Shown piece by piece: positions 1 through 9,700 of a stretch of DNA of 64,000 nucleotides. The position numbers and the translations under genes are program-made. Under the pieces are notes generated by a model. The model was not told the DNA's origin. It saw nothing but the letters and a program-made list of their open reading frames with translations, and made no database searches. Source of the stretch: Pictodentalium vernedei (taxonomy: Eukaryota; Mollusca; Scaphopoda; Dentaliida; Dentaliidae). Position 1 is the first letter of the stretch. The number at the start of each line of letters is the position of its first letter. The DNA lies in NCBI GenBank assembly GCA_031216915.1, contig CM062290.1, positions 260,128,291-260,192,290 on the forward strand, written 5' to 3'.

Positions 1-92
1 TTTCAGTCCTCTACGGGAACCGTAAGGGGACTATAGGATTGCACTCCGTCTGTCTGTCCATCTGTCTGTCCATCTGTCCATCTGTCTGTCTG

Positions 93-2287
93 TTTTTAGC
101 TCACCTGAGCGAAGCTCAAGGGGAGCTTTACTAATCGCTTTCTGTCCGTTGTCCGTCCGTCGTCATCCGGCGTAAACTTTACAAAACCAACTTCTCCGAA
201 GAAACCACTGGCCCAATATTTTTCAAATGTTGGGTAAATGTTTATTACCTAATGTCAATTCAGATTGTTCAAATGAAGTTGCCCCACCTCCTGGATGGGG
301 CCACGCCCTCAAGGGGCGCCAAAATCTTTGAAAATCTTCTTCTCATGAACCAGCAGTAGCAGAGACTTGATATTTGGTATGCAGCTTCCTTTTGAGGTGT
401 AGAATCAAATTTGTTCAAGAGAAGTTTGGTGGGCATTATTTGCCTTCGTTATGGGAGGGGCAAAAATTTTGGCCACGCCTGAAATTTCTATTTTCTGAAC
501 CGTGAGGTCGATTTGAACCAAATTTGATATGAGATGATAATGGCTCATAAGTAGTTGATTGATGCAAAAAAAAAATTTCTCATTGCCCCGTGGGAACCTC
601 AGGAGCTAAAAATAGGAAAAACCTTAAAACTGCCATATCTCCAAAACTACACAGCACAGAGAATTCTTATTTTGTATAAAGCTTACTTTTATCCTGAAGA
701 ATAGAATGGTTAAAAAAACTCCCTATCGGTTTGATCACAAGGTACTTTTTCAGGACTTTGAAAAAATGCTGAGTCAGCACTTTTTAACACTGTAGGCAAT
801 GCGAAAACATTAAAAAATCTTCTTCTTCAGATCCAGCAGGCAGAATCTTTTGATATTTGGTATGCAACATTGTAGGGTGGATCTGATTCAAGTTTGTTCA
901 AATCGGCCCCCTGGGGTCATATTTGGGCTCAGTTTAGGAGCCTGATTTCGAACTTAGTGCATTTCAGGCAAATTTCTTAAAAAATCTTCTTCACCAGATC
1001 GAGCAGGCAGAATCTTTTGATATTTGGTATGCAACATTGTGGGGTGGGTCTGATTCAAGTTTGTTCAAATCGGCTCCCTAAATTCATATTTGGGCTCACT
1101 ATAGAAGCTCGAATTCGAACTTAGTGCTTTTCAGGCAAATTTCTTCAAAAATCTTCTTCTCCAGATCCAGCAGGCAGAATCTTTTCATATTTGGTATGCA
1201 ACATTGTGGGGTGGATCTGATTCAAGTTTGTTCAAGTCGGCTCCCTAGATTCATATTTGGGCTCACTATAGAAGCTCGAATTCGAACTTAGTGCATTTCA
1301 GGCAAATTTCTTCAAAAATCTTCTTCTCCAGATCCAGCAGGCAGAATCTTTTCATATTTGGTATTCAACATTGTGGGGTGGATCTGATTCAAGTTTGTTC
1401 AAATCGGCCCCCTGGATTTATATTTGGGCTCACTATAGAAGCCCGAATTTGAACTTAGTGCATTTCAGGCAAATTTCTTAAAAAATCTTCTTCTCCAGAT
1501 CCAGCAGTCAGAATGTTTTGATATTTGGTATGCAACATTGTGGGGTGGATCTGATTCAAGTTTGTTTAAATCAGCCGCCTGGGTTTATATTTGGGCTCAG
1601 TATAGGAGCCCAAATTTGAACTTAGTGCATTTCAGGCAAATTTCTTTGAAAATCTTCTCAAGATTCAGCTGGCAGAATCTTTTGATTTTGGGTATGCACC
1701 ATGCTTAGAGGGGTGAGATTCAAGTTTGTTCAAGCCAAGTCCCTGGGTTCATATTTGGGCTCACTGTGGTAGCCCGAATTATAACTTAGTTTAAAATGAG
1801 GAATTTTCTTTAAAAATCTTCTTCAGAATGTTTTGATATTTGGTGTGCAGCATCCTTAGGGGATGAGATTCAAGTTTGTTCAAGCCATGTCCCTAGGTCC
1901 ATATTTGGACTCACTGTGGGAGCTCGAATTGTAACTTAGTTCAAAATGATGAATTTTCTTTAAAAAATCTTCTTCTTCAGATCCAGCAGTCGGAATGTTT
2001 TTATATTTGGTGTGCAGCATCCTTAGGGGGGTGAGATTCAAGTTTGTTAAAGCCAAGTCCCTGAGTTCATATATGGGCTCCCTGTGGGAGCCTGAATTAT
2101 AACTTAGTTCAATATGAGGAATATTCTTTAAAAATCTTTTTTTTTAGATCCACTGGTTAGAATCTTTGGATATTTGGTATAAGCTTTTCTTAGGAGGAGC
2201 AGATGCAACTTGTTGAAATCAATTCTCTGGGTTGATATGTATGCTACCATGTCAGGTGAGTGCCCTCAGGCCCCTTGGGGCCTCTTA
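93..2287 (+). mobile_element. TTTTTAGCTCACCTGAGC tandem-array element (copy 1)
   Basis: It starts TTTTTAGCTCACCTGAGCGA and is followed by a GTCCGTCCGTCG pyrimidine stretch. A unique body (about 180-780) comes next, then about nine tandem units, and the element closes with a GC-rich hairpin (GGCCCCTTGGGGCC, 2269-2282) and CTCTTATT. The same head, body and tail recur at 13364-14953. It is non-coding. A short 3' stem-loop with conserved ends and a tandem core points to a Helitron/Helentron-derived non-autonomous element, but CTRR is not clearly present, so the class stays inferred. Confidence 0.65.
780..2215. repeat. Tandem array, ~165-175 bp unit, ~9 copies
   Basis: Each unit contains ATCTTCTTC, GATCCAGCAGGCAGAATC, GATATTTGGTATGCAACA, TTCAAGTTTGTTCAA and CATATTTGGGCTCACTAT. 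The GATATTTGGT landmark recurs near 851, 1018, 1186, 1351, 1519, 1681, 1831, 1999 and 2168. Early units are close to each other while the last three or four have drifted, so the array was probably extended more than once. Confidence 0.85.
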
Positions 2288-3045
2288 TTTATGTTACCAC
2301 CTCTCCCTCCAACATGCTTTAAGCTACACCTTTCATATTTGGTACATGGATAAATGGTTCTGAGGGGATGATGCACGCTCAAAATTTTTTTTTCAGAATC
2401 CAAGATGGCGGAATGACGGCCATTTTTGTTGTGTTTTTTAAGCTTTTTTTCTCTATTTTATGTTACCACCCCTCCCACCAACATGGTTCAAGCTACATTT
2501 TGCATATTTGGCACATGGATAGAGGGTTGGGAGGGGATGATGCACGTTCAATATTTTTTCTTCAAAATCCAAGGTGGCGGCAATGCGGCCATTTTTGTTG
2601 TGTTTTTTTAAGCTTTTTTTCTATTTTATGTTACCACCCCTCACTCCAACATGGTTCAAGCTACACTTTTTATATCTGGCACATGGATAGAGGGTTGTAA
2701 AGGGATGTTGCACGTTCAATATTTTTTCCCATGGCAACCATTTCTGTTGTGTTTTTTAAGCTTTTTTCTCTATTTTATGTTACCACTGCTCCCTCCAATA
2801 TGGTTCAAGCTACACTTTTCATATATGGTACATGGATAAATGCTTCTGAGGGGATGATGCACAGTCAATATTTATTTTTCAAAATCCAAGATGGCAGTAT
2901 GGTGGCCATTTTTGTTGTGTTTTTTAAGCTTTTTTCTCTATTTTATGTTACCACCCCTCCCTCCATCATGGTTCAAGCTACGCCTTTGATATATGGTACA
3001 TGGATAAAGGGTTGTGAGGGGATTATGCACGCTCAATATTTTTGA
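2288..3045. repeat. Tandem array, ~150-170 bp unit, ~4.6 copies
   Basis: Units begin TATGTTACCACCCCTCCCTC near 2288, 2458, 2627, 2777 and 2944. Each has a middle section with CCAAGATGGC followed by GGCCATTTTTGTTGTG. Short open frames that run through the array simply follow the repeat period and are not genes. Confidence 0.85.
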
Positions 3046-3145
3046 TGCTTATGTACTCTAGTGTTTTCTGTGACAAAAAACACCTTATGTCACAAAAGCG
3101 CCGTAGGGGACTAATACCACCTCGGTGGTCAAACACTTGTTTAAT

Positions 3146-3773
3146 TTAACCCTTTTGTGATGTGCCGGGGTGTGGTGTGCTGATAATGAAGTAACACTAT
3201 TGAGTATTGACTTGTAGGTGCACGGCGCACCGATGATACAGTACTTGTTCTATGTACTCCCAGGCCACAGTGTGTAATCTCTAATCATCCACATAAGACA
3301 ATGTTATGCTTGACTAGTTCTGGAGAATATTTATCAGTCAATGTGCTGGTATAGTGAGCTATTTTTAGCTCAGTAGTGATTAGCACCAAACAATAAAAAT
3401 GATGTCTGCTAGAAATTGTACTTTGATAGCTGGAGATGTTTCTATTATGGCTGATTCTGATAGTGAAGGTGGAGAAATGAATAATGATGAATCTGAGACT
3501 GACTGTGATGTTGATAGGGAAGGCCAGAATAGTGATTCGGGTGATGAATATGACTCTTATTCGAATGTCAGCTCCTGGTATTATCGATTTGGTTACTATA
3601 AGAATACATGTACAGTATAATATCCATAACCAACATTTCAAACTTTTATTTCATGTGTGTGACATTATATAAATAACGTTAAAACATGTTATGTTATCTT
3701 CTTGAAAAATCACATTTTTTCCTCAAAATGTGTCAGTCTGGGGGTAAGACTGATATAGACATGAAAGGGTTAA
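3146..3773. mobile_element. 628-bp TTAA-flanked element, piggyBac-like candidate
   Basis: TTAACCCTTTTGTGATG at 3146 mirrors CATGAAAGGGTTAA at 3760-3773. This gives a TTAA target on each side and a CCCTTT-type short inverted end, as expected of piggyBac-superfamily elements. It is about 2.5 times longer than the MITEs elsewhere in the window and holds a short acidic ORF (3399-3620). It lacks room for a full transposase, so at most it is an internally deleted derivative. Confidence 0.5.
3399..3620 (+). CDS. Short acidic ORF (73 aa) inside the TTAA-flanked element
   Basis: The frame opens MMSARNCTLIAG and continues into a strongly acidic Ser/Asp/Glu tract (MADSDSEGGEMNNDESE) that includes DSGDEYDSYS. 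No catalytic motif, signal peptide or membrane segment is visible. Many piggyBac-type transposases start with a short acidic leader, and the ORF sits inside an element with TTAA ends, so it could be the surviving N-terminus of such a transposase. It could equally be a chance frame in low-complexity sequence. There is no DDD catalytic core. Function is not assigned. Confidence 0.25.
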   Translation: MMSARNCTLIAGDVSIMADSDSEGGEMNNDESETDCDVDREGQNSDSGDEYDSYSNVSSWYYRFGYYKNTCTV

Positions 3774-3834
3774 ATTGATTTATTTGATCTTTATTTCCCT
3801 ACTATAAATTATTTGCCTGAGGATACCTTTTCCC

Positions 3835-3896
3835 ACATGATTCCTTTAGATAAGAAAAGCAAAGGACACTGTTTCTCTTATCTAAAGGAATCATGT
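3835..3896. repeat. Hairpin with 23-bp arms
   Basis: Arms ACATGATTCCTTTAGATAAG and CTTATCTAAAGGAATCATGT pair around a ~16-base loop. It lies between the TTAA element and the hAT-like element and belongs clearly to neither. Confidence 0.7.
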
Positions 3897-3915
3897 AGGA
3901 GAGTGTAGTGGCAGC

Positions 3916-4986
3916 TGGTGATGAACCGATTATCAAAACTTGCTATGAACCGATTATCGATTATTTCTCTGCTGATTATGCCGATTTTGATGCCGTTTCT
4001 GATGGTTGAAATAGGACCCAGAAGAAAATCTGTTAGTGCCCGTTGTACTGCAGAAATTTCGTTGATAAATCACCAATTATGAAAGCTTAATACCACATAA
4101 GTTCTCAGAGTATGCATGTTTAGTGCTGGGCAATATTAGCCAAAATAATATTTGCATTTTTGGTAGTTGGGGTGGGGGTTAGATGGTTATAAATGATACA
4201 ATCACACGATATTGTTCTCTTGTAATGATTTTGTGTTATTCTGGTAAAGAGTATTAATACGGTTTTGTGCAATAATACACTTGGCTGTATTAACCAGGAA
4301 GATACTGAGCACACATACTTTGTGTCTTAATTGAATAATAACGTTGATGTTAATGTGTGTTGTGAAGTTGTATGGCGCATTGTTTACAGACACCCACGCG
4401 ATGCCAGAATATATTATTTAATGTTCAGTTGGAGAGAAACATCAAGGGATGTAACTGACTTAAAAAATGAGCTTGACAAACTGAAAACGTGTTTGTAACA
4501 ATCATGCAACTTACAAGTTGCATAACAATAATCTACCATCGAGAAAAGAGTATTTTTTAGTTTTTCTCCAGTTTTAATTTCTTATTGTATTGTGATGCTT
4601 GCATCATGAAGTGCTACACATTAGCAGCTGAGTGCATTTTATTTATAGATGTATCCTCCAATGCAACGTTGTACAGCACCATGAGTGAAGACCGGTGACT
4701 TTGTTCAGCTGCGAATAGAAGCGATCTCGTACCGATTGCAGATCGTAAATTCCGTAATATCTCGGCTTTGCAAATCCCTAAATATTCTGATATGCACTAC
4801 ACACGTTTTTAGTGGGGAAACTTTATTGAAATGGCCAAATATCAAAGAGATTTTTTATAGTCAGTGTTACATGTTAATATAGAATAACCGGAAACTGCCG
4901 GTTTTTAACTGCCGGTTGTCATAATCGGCTGATGCCCCATAACCGTCTGGTTCCGATTGCCAATTCCAATTATCGGTTCATCACTA
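3916..4986. mobile_element. Non-autonomous hAT-like element, 1.07 kb
   Basis: The left end TGGTGATGAACCGATTATC mirrors the right end ATTATCGGTTCATCACTA. The element is flanked by GTGGCAGC (3908-3915) and GTGGCAGT (4987-4994), an 8-bp target duplication with one mismatch, which is the length produced by hAT transposases. CCGATTAT motifs repeat inside both ends (3951, 4911), as in subterminal transposase-binding repeats. No transposase ORF is present. Confidence 0.75.
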
Positions 4987-5282
4987 GTGGCAGTAGTTTG
5001 TATCAAAGGCTACCAACACAATGGATGCAAATAACTGGTACTAAAACAGTTACCTGTGTTACTAATTTTGGTCTTTGGGGTGGCATGAGGGGAAGATTTC
5101 CAGAATACATTTATTCTGCAATAAGGACTTATTATATATGGAATAAAACCTTGCACAGAAAACAGAACTATGTATTTGTTTAAGGACAACACTGTAATGC
5201 AGATTTTATTATATCTCCCAACTAGAAAACAAATGAACAGTGTAGCTAAAACATTATGCGATGATAAATTTCATGCATTGTG

Positions 5283-5432
5283 TAGATAGATAGATAAATA
5301 TTTATTCGTTCAGTAGCATACAGGAAGTATAATGATTACAGTCACACAATTCAATAAACATAACTTGCTGTATACTACTGGGAGATGACATAGCCAGATT
5401 GGCTGTCTTCCTGTCATCTCCCTAAGGAATGT
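5283..5432 (-). repeat. Retroposon 3'-end fragment with (GATA)n tail
   Basis: A GATAGATAGATA run followed by AATATTTATTCG leads into sequence ending AGCCAGATTGGCTGTCTTCC. The same ending recurs at 27260-27415 behind a (GAT)n run, and a related start is at 18421. A short microsatellite at one end and a shared ~30-bp core suggest a LINE or SINE 3' end in minus orientation. Confidence 0.5.
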
Positions 5433-5766
5433 ATTGCAACACTGTTTACGGGCCCAGACTGTCAACGTTCATATAAAAATCATCTCATCGGTTATAGAGA
5501 ATTTGCGATGTAAGGGTTGTGCTAGACTTGCCAGTTAAAGTGCTTTCTTGGGGATGACTTTCTGCTTGGGGCCTTCTGACTGTATGCTGCATATGAAGCG
5601 ACCCGAATTGGGTAGTTTGAGTAAGGGAGTTAAACAAATTTGCTTCGATCCATTATTCATCTTGAGTGTTGCCCACAGCTAGAAGACATCCTCAGGCGAG
5701 GTCATTTAACATGAACAGGATGGATAGAGCTACTTGGGGAACTGGATGTCTTTTTCATCTGGTCAT
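5433..5766. other. No feature recognised
   Basis: Unique-looking AT-rich sequence without a plausible coding frame, repeat match in this window or RNA gene. Confidence 0.5.
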
Positions 5767-6004
5767 TTAACCCTTTTGATCCCTAGAGGCCCTTTTTCTG
5801 GCCAGGACATGATATATCATAACATTATTAAATATGATTGCTGTTCAGTAAATGTGTCAGGTAGACCAATCAATATTTTCAACGTGCAGCCTGAGGCTGC
5901 ACGTTGAAAATATTGATTGGTCTACCCCAAATAATGAATATGGACTCTTCTAATTGCTGACATTGAACTCGCATGGAAGATACTACTAGAGCTCAAAGGG
6001 TTAA
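5767..6004. mobile_element. TTAA hairpin MITE with perfect 65-nt internal palindrome
   Basis: Ends are TTAACCCTTTTGATCCCTAG and CTAGAGCTCAAAGGGTTAA. The centre (5861-5925) is a perfect odd palindrome of 32-nt arms (GTAGACCAATCAATATTTTC and onward) about one G at 5893. Its ends differ from the common TTTACCCAACG family, so it is a separate family using the same TTAA target. Confidence 0.75.
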
Positions 6005-6260
6005 TTTGTTCATGTATAGGCAAAGTAAAGTGGAAGGACGTGTTATGACGGTGTCTAAATTAGCAACAGCACACCCACTCTCAATCCAGGGGTGTTTAGG
6101 TATAGGGAGTTTCATACATAAGAGCAGATTAAATAGAGCAAAGTGGGTGGCATGAAACCAAAATGCCCCAGTAACCTGTTAACAGTATGAATGAGGCATC
6201 CACAGACTGACTTGACCCTAACATCAGCAAACCTTACCTCACATGGGCTGTGGAGGGAGG

Positions 6261-6382
6261 GATTTTCTTTTCACTCCCTACAACTTCTGTCCCTGAATGA
6301 GCAAGAAAGGTTTGATGATCATGTGATCTTAAACACTGTCAGATTTAATTGGCTGTGCGTGAAATCTAAAATTCACTTTGAT
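6261..6382 (-). repeat. 3' terminal direct repeat of the Ngaro-like element
   Basis: GATTTTCTTTTCACTCCCTA through ATTCACTTTGAT matches 13034-13155 over 122 positions in the same orientation with roughly ten differences. The number of differences suggests an old insertion, if the repeats were identical at the time. Confidence 0.8.
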
Positions 6383-6469
6383 GTACCTCTCTAACAGATT
6401 CACTGGACACAGTGCAGTGTCTGGAAGGGCCTTAATTTTAACATAATGACACTTTCCCCCCAAGTTATG

Positions 6470-6990
6470 TTTAGAGTGTCAAAATATTAAAATAGAACTG
6501 GAAGTCACAAACCTCCATTTGGAAACAAACATCATTCCTCTGAATAACCTGTGTTGCATTTTGTGCTGTGCATGGACACAATTTACCAACTTGTGCAAAA
6601 ACAAAAAATGCAGTGCTGAACATTGACTGGCATAAACCGCTCTGGTATGCACTGTCACAGCAACTAGGAGCAACCAGGCAAGCTAAGCAGTAAACGATGT
6701 AATAATGGCAAAGTGATGGGAAGCTTGACAGCCAATGGTGCAACCTTTGGATAAACTGCTGGTATGGACTTGGCAGAGCATAAACTTGATGAAAATAGGA
6801 AAGACTGGAATCAGTGAACCAATGGTCTTGGCTTCATATCCGGAATCAAACAGGTGTGCAATAAATAAACAAAGAATGTCAACGAATATCAGAAAACAAG
6901 GTTGAAACTATAAGTCGGCACAGAAAGAACAGAATTTTTCATGAGTCGTACGCATTTTTTGTAACTTGTGCTAAGGCTCTGTCCATCAGC
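6470..6990 (-). pseudogene. Tyrosine recombinase remnant, N-terminal domain only
   Basis: Read on the minus strand just after RNase H, one frame gives LMDRALAQVTKNAYDS (about 6942-6989). This resembles the start of the core-binding domain of DIRS/Ngaro recombinases, where a short helix precedes a Thr-x-x-x-Tyr segment. Further on, CLACLVAPS and HTRAVYASQCSALHFL lie in different frames and resemble the remainder of that domain, followed by HKMQHRLFRGMM. The catalytic domain with its R, HxxR and Y residues should follow but is absent before the direct repeat at 6382. At least two frame changes and several stops are present, so it cannot be active. Assignment rests on position plus weak similarity. 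Confidence 0.5.
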
Positions 6991-7009
6991 TGTATAAGGG
7001 TCCCAAAAA

Positions 7010-7316
7010 GATGTTCAAATTGAGCCCCTCTGGAATGAAGACTGGATTGTTGAAACAGTGAGGTGCTAGTTTCTTGAAGTCTTGAACCTGCAAACAAGAA
7101 TGGCAGTCTGTTAAGTTATCAGCATTCCCCAGGGCATGTTTAGCTTTGAAAAGAATGTTATTTTGTAGGCAAATCAAAACCATTTTTCTTAAACATGTGT
7201 AAGAGTTTCTCATCTTCTGAAGTTTGGGAATTAATACACTGTACTACAGGCGTATTGTTAGAATAGAAGAACATATGCCTGTTGTTCAGAGAGGATGAAA
7301 ATAAATGCAAAGAAAA
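7010..7316 (-). pseudogene. RNase H C-terminal half (DIRS/Ngaro type)
   Basis: Two overlapping minus frames carry it. NNRHMFFYSNNTPVVQCIN corresponds to the conserved strand with the second-half catalytic Asp; here the usual Asp-Asn pair reads Ser-Asn, so the residue is lost. KMVLICLQNNILFKAKHA, ADNLTDCHSCLQVQDF and KKLAPHCFNNPVFIPEG then match the family's closing segment, where an Ala-Asp before the SR-like turn is typical. A frameshift falls near 7180. Upstream the gene is cut by the repeat insertion 7316-8157 and resumes at 8174. Confidence 0.75.
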
Positions 7317-8157
7317 AGAATTTACTGCATCCAGTAAATTCAAGTCTGCAAGAAAGGGGTTAAAGCAGCAGAAATAAACAAAATAGAAAGAGAATTAATG
7401 GAGGCTTATTTTTAGGGGTGAAATATTTTTAAAGAAATTAAAAATAGTTTTTCGTTAATGGCATTTAAAGATATTCATACAGGAATCAGATAAATTTTTC
7501 CAAGAAACCAGAAAAAGCATATATGTGCACAGCATTCAAAGGGTTCGATCAAGAAATCAGAAATGGACATTTTTTGACTCCCACTTATATGAATGATGTT
7601 TAGAGCAGTAATGTGAGTATGGAAAGGGTTATCATCATTTTTAAAATCTTTGGAACCCACATTGAAGTCTTGAGAGGGTTGAAAGCATTGAACTGAATAA
7701 TTTATACTTTATTTCCTTGCAAAGCAAAGGGTTTCTCTCAATTTGGTTTGAGGAACTGACATCTGGCTCCAACTGATTAAAATAGCAGATAAAATTTAAT
7801 GTTTGACAGCTAACTCCACTAATTGTTTACATTGTCTCCAGTGTGAATAAATATAACACAGTATTGCTTCAGGATAATTTACTGTTTCAGGAAATTAGAG
7901 GCTGTGAAAAGCTTGTGGCCGACAGGGCCATACTCAAGGGCTCTAGCAACCTGAAAAACATAGGTCGCCATGAACTTATGACTGTCTATCAGTATGCCAA
8001 AAATCAGCGAGATAGGACAATTTGTTTTTGAGTTATCATGCTGACAAGGAAGTGAAGAGAAGACAAAATCAGGAAAATAAGAAAAATAAGAAGAAAAAAA
8101 AAAGAAAAGAAAAAGAAACCGTACAAAAACAATAGTCTGTGTGTTTCACACAGACTA
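7316..8157 (-). mobile_element. Array-less inverted copy of the 58-61.6 kb repeat, inserted in RNase H
   Basis: The reverse complement of 7316-7600 aligns with 61350-61612 (shared GGTTCGAT..GAATCAGAAATGG, GATATTCATAC, AGTAAATTCAAGTCTG). The reverse complement of 7950-8157 aligns with 58093-58450 (shared terminal hairpin AGTCTGTGTG..CACACAGACT, poly-purine run, and GCCAAAAATCAGCGAGAT). The ~2.8 kb tandem array between those landmarks at 58.5-61.2 kb is missing here and replaced by ~280 bases without visible similarity. Both ends interrupt one RNase H domain, so they mark the borders of a single insertion. Confidence 0.75.
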
Positions 8158-8173
8158 ACTATGGGATACAGTT

Positions 8174-8245
8174 CTAAGCTCCATAGAACCAAGATTGCCC
8201 AAATACACCTCCAAAGCCCAAGGAAGCTGCTGCATCAGTTATTGA
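8174..8245 (-). pseudogene. RNase H N-terminal fragment with catalytic Asp
   Basis: The minus frame reads SITDAAASLGFGGVFGQSW, then FYGA and a TAG stop at 8174-8176. Asp in ITDAA (8234-8236) is the first catalytic residue of the fold, and GFGGVFG is the strand typical of DIRS/Ngaro RNase H. The fragment is only 72 bases because a SINE has inserted on its upstream side and the 7316-8157 repeat on its downstream side. Confidence 0.75.
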
Positions 8246-8425
8246 TTTATTTATTAGGGTTTAACGACCATTTAAGAGCCAAGGTCATATCTTGTTGGTG
8301 ACAGTTTTATGGGTGGAGGAAGCCAGAGTACCCGGAGAGAACCACTGAGCAATGTTGAGCAGCTGCCTGCTCCCCAACATCGAAACTCTGCACTGCAGCA
8401 GAGGCAGGGAACAGCCAAGGTATCA
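8246..8425 (-). mobile_element. SINE 3' part inserted in the retroelement
   Basis: In minus orientation it shares the SINE tail: TTTATTTATTAGGGTTTAACG at one end, then GACAGTTTTATGGGTGGAGG and GTACCCGGAGAGAACCACTG. It is a diverged 5'-truncated copy. The AGGGTTTAAC variant of the tail also occurs at about 36760. Confidence 0.6.
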
Positions 8426-8469
8426 GTGGATAACCACTGACATGACGTGGAAGAAAAAGAGATTTACCA

Positions 8470-9700
8470 TTAAAACTCTCAAGAAAAAAAGAACGACAAG
8501 CAAAGATCTTGTTTCACTTGCTTAGTTATCCGACTAGTTATCTGATCTTGATTAGTCATTCTAATGGTAAGATTGATCAACCTTCGAAGGAATACCCATC
8601 CCAATATAATAACTGAACACGCAAAATTCAGTAAACCTATCAAAGACTATAATTCTCTCAATGTCTCCATCTCTCAATGTATCCGAGAAGAAATCATATC
8701 CCTACATTTTACCAATTTCTCATGAGGTAAGCGTGTTGACATGTCCAGGGAGTCCAGCTCAATGCCCAAAATTGTTAGACATGTAGCTGGTTGTGCAGTT
8801 TTCTCACTAGCAATGGGAACCCCAACATCTCACATAACTTTAGAAACTGATTTAAATAGAACTGGCAGGTATTCCTTTGAGAAGCCACAAAGAAAAAATC
8901 ATCTAGAATATGCAGAATGCTATGAACCGAATATTTAACAGCTGCGATCCAATGAAGCGCTGTGCTAAACGCTAACAAATTTGACATGAAGAAGCACAAC
9001 CCATTGGAAGACGCCTATCGTAGTAATACATATTATTCCATATAAAACCTAAAATTGGGTGATCAACAGAGTTAATGGGTATTAGGCAAAATGCGGATTC
9101 ACTGTCCGTCTTTGACATATAGCATCCCTGTCCCAAAGTGGAAATCAGAACAATAGCCTCTTCAAATGTCTGGTACTGAGATGTTGAGGCTTCTTTAGGT
9201 ATACTGTCATTAACCAATTGGCCTTGAGGAATCGAAACGTGGTGAATCATACAAAATTGACCAGGTGTTTTCTTCAGAATCACTTCAACAGAAAATATAA
9301 CAAATTGTTGAAAAGGTGGTGAGGTAAAAGGCCCAGATAGCCTACCAACCCGAATATCCTTACCAATTTTCTTTTGTGCAATATCTGGAAATTTATATGA
9401 TGACTTTAGATTTTTAGATTCCTTACACTGAATGTCCCCATGAATTCCAAGCTTGAAACCATTGGAAAACCCATCAACTAAAGATGCAGCAGTGTTCCTG
9501 TCATAACCTTGCTTGAGGTCACTGAGCACTCCTGCTTGGACCAGGGTGACTATTAGTGGACTGGGAGGAACGTCCACCAGATTCCTCAAGAAAGGACTGA
9601 TCTTTAGAGTTGCCCTCTCTCTGAAAAGAGAAGGCCTGCTTAGAGAAAGGTGGCTTGTCATTACACCAGATAGCACTGTGTTCCTGAGGACAATAAAACA
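8470..9700 (-). pseudogene. Reverse transcriptase of the Ngaro-like element
   Basis: The longest open stretch covers 8972-9787 and shows ASLVDGFSNGFKLGIHG, GRLSGPFTSPPF, IHHVSIPQGQLVNDSIP, MSKTDSESAFCLIP (first catalytic Asp region) and LPMGCASSC. After a frameshift near 8985 another frame continues with HILDDFFFVAS, the Asp-Asp active-site motif in its Leu-Asp-Asp form, and LNQFLKLCEMLGFPL. A further frame at 8700-8775 gives CLTILGIELDSLDM and TRLPHEKLVKC, the thumb entry. At 8530-8690 SLIGLLNFACSVIILGW with FLRRLINLT forms the connection to RNase H, with two in-frame stops. All catalytic residues are recognisable but spread over three frames, so the gene is dead. Confidence 0.85.

Larger units (their letters stand above)
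5..3112. mobile_element. Outer tandem-array element with short inverted termini, split by another element
   Basis: The left end carries AGTCCTCTACGG (5-16) and the right end its near-perfect inverse CCGTAGGGGACT (3101-3112). Between them are a TCTG/TCCA pyrimidine run (about 46-92) and, after a second element that occupies 93-2287, a tandem array (2288-3045). The tail at about 3074-3100 holds a short inverted pair around ACACCTTATGT. No transposase is encoded. The plan of ends, pyrimidine microsatellite and tandem core is that of non-autonomous pearl/Helentron-associated elements; the class is inferred. Confidence 0.55.

Noticed and set aside
7475..7660. Minus-strand frame with LNIIHISGSQ that looks like an RNase H N-terminal strand
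   Set aside because: The underlying DNA aligns (reverse complement) with non-coding sequence at 61350-61560, so it belongs to the inserted repeat. The real RNase H start, with ITDAA, is at 8174-8245.
8741..8938. Plus-strand frame of 65 codons over the RT region
   Set aside because: It is the antisense shadow of the reverse transcriptase segment containing HILDDFFFV.
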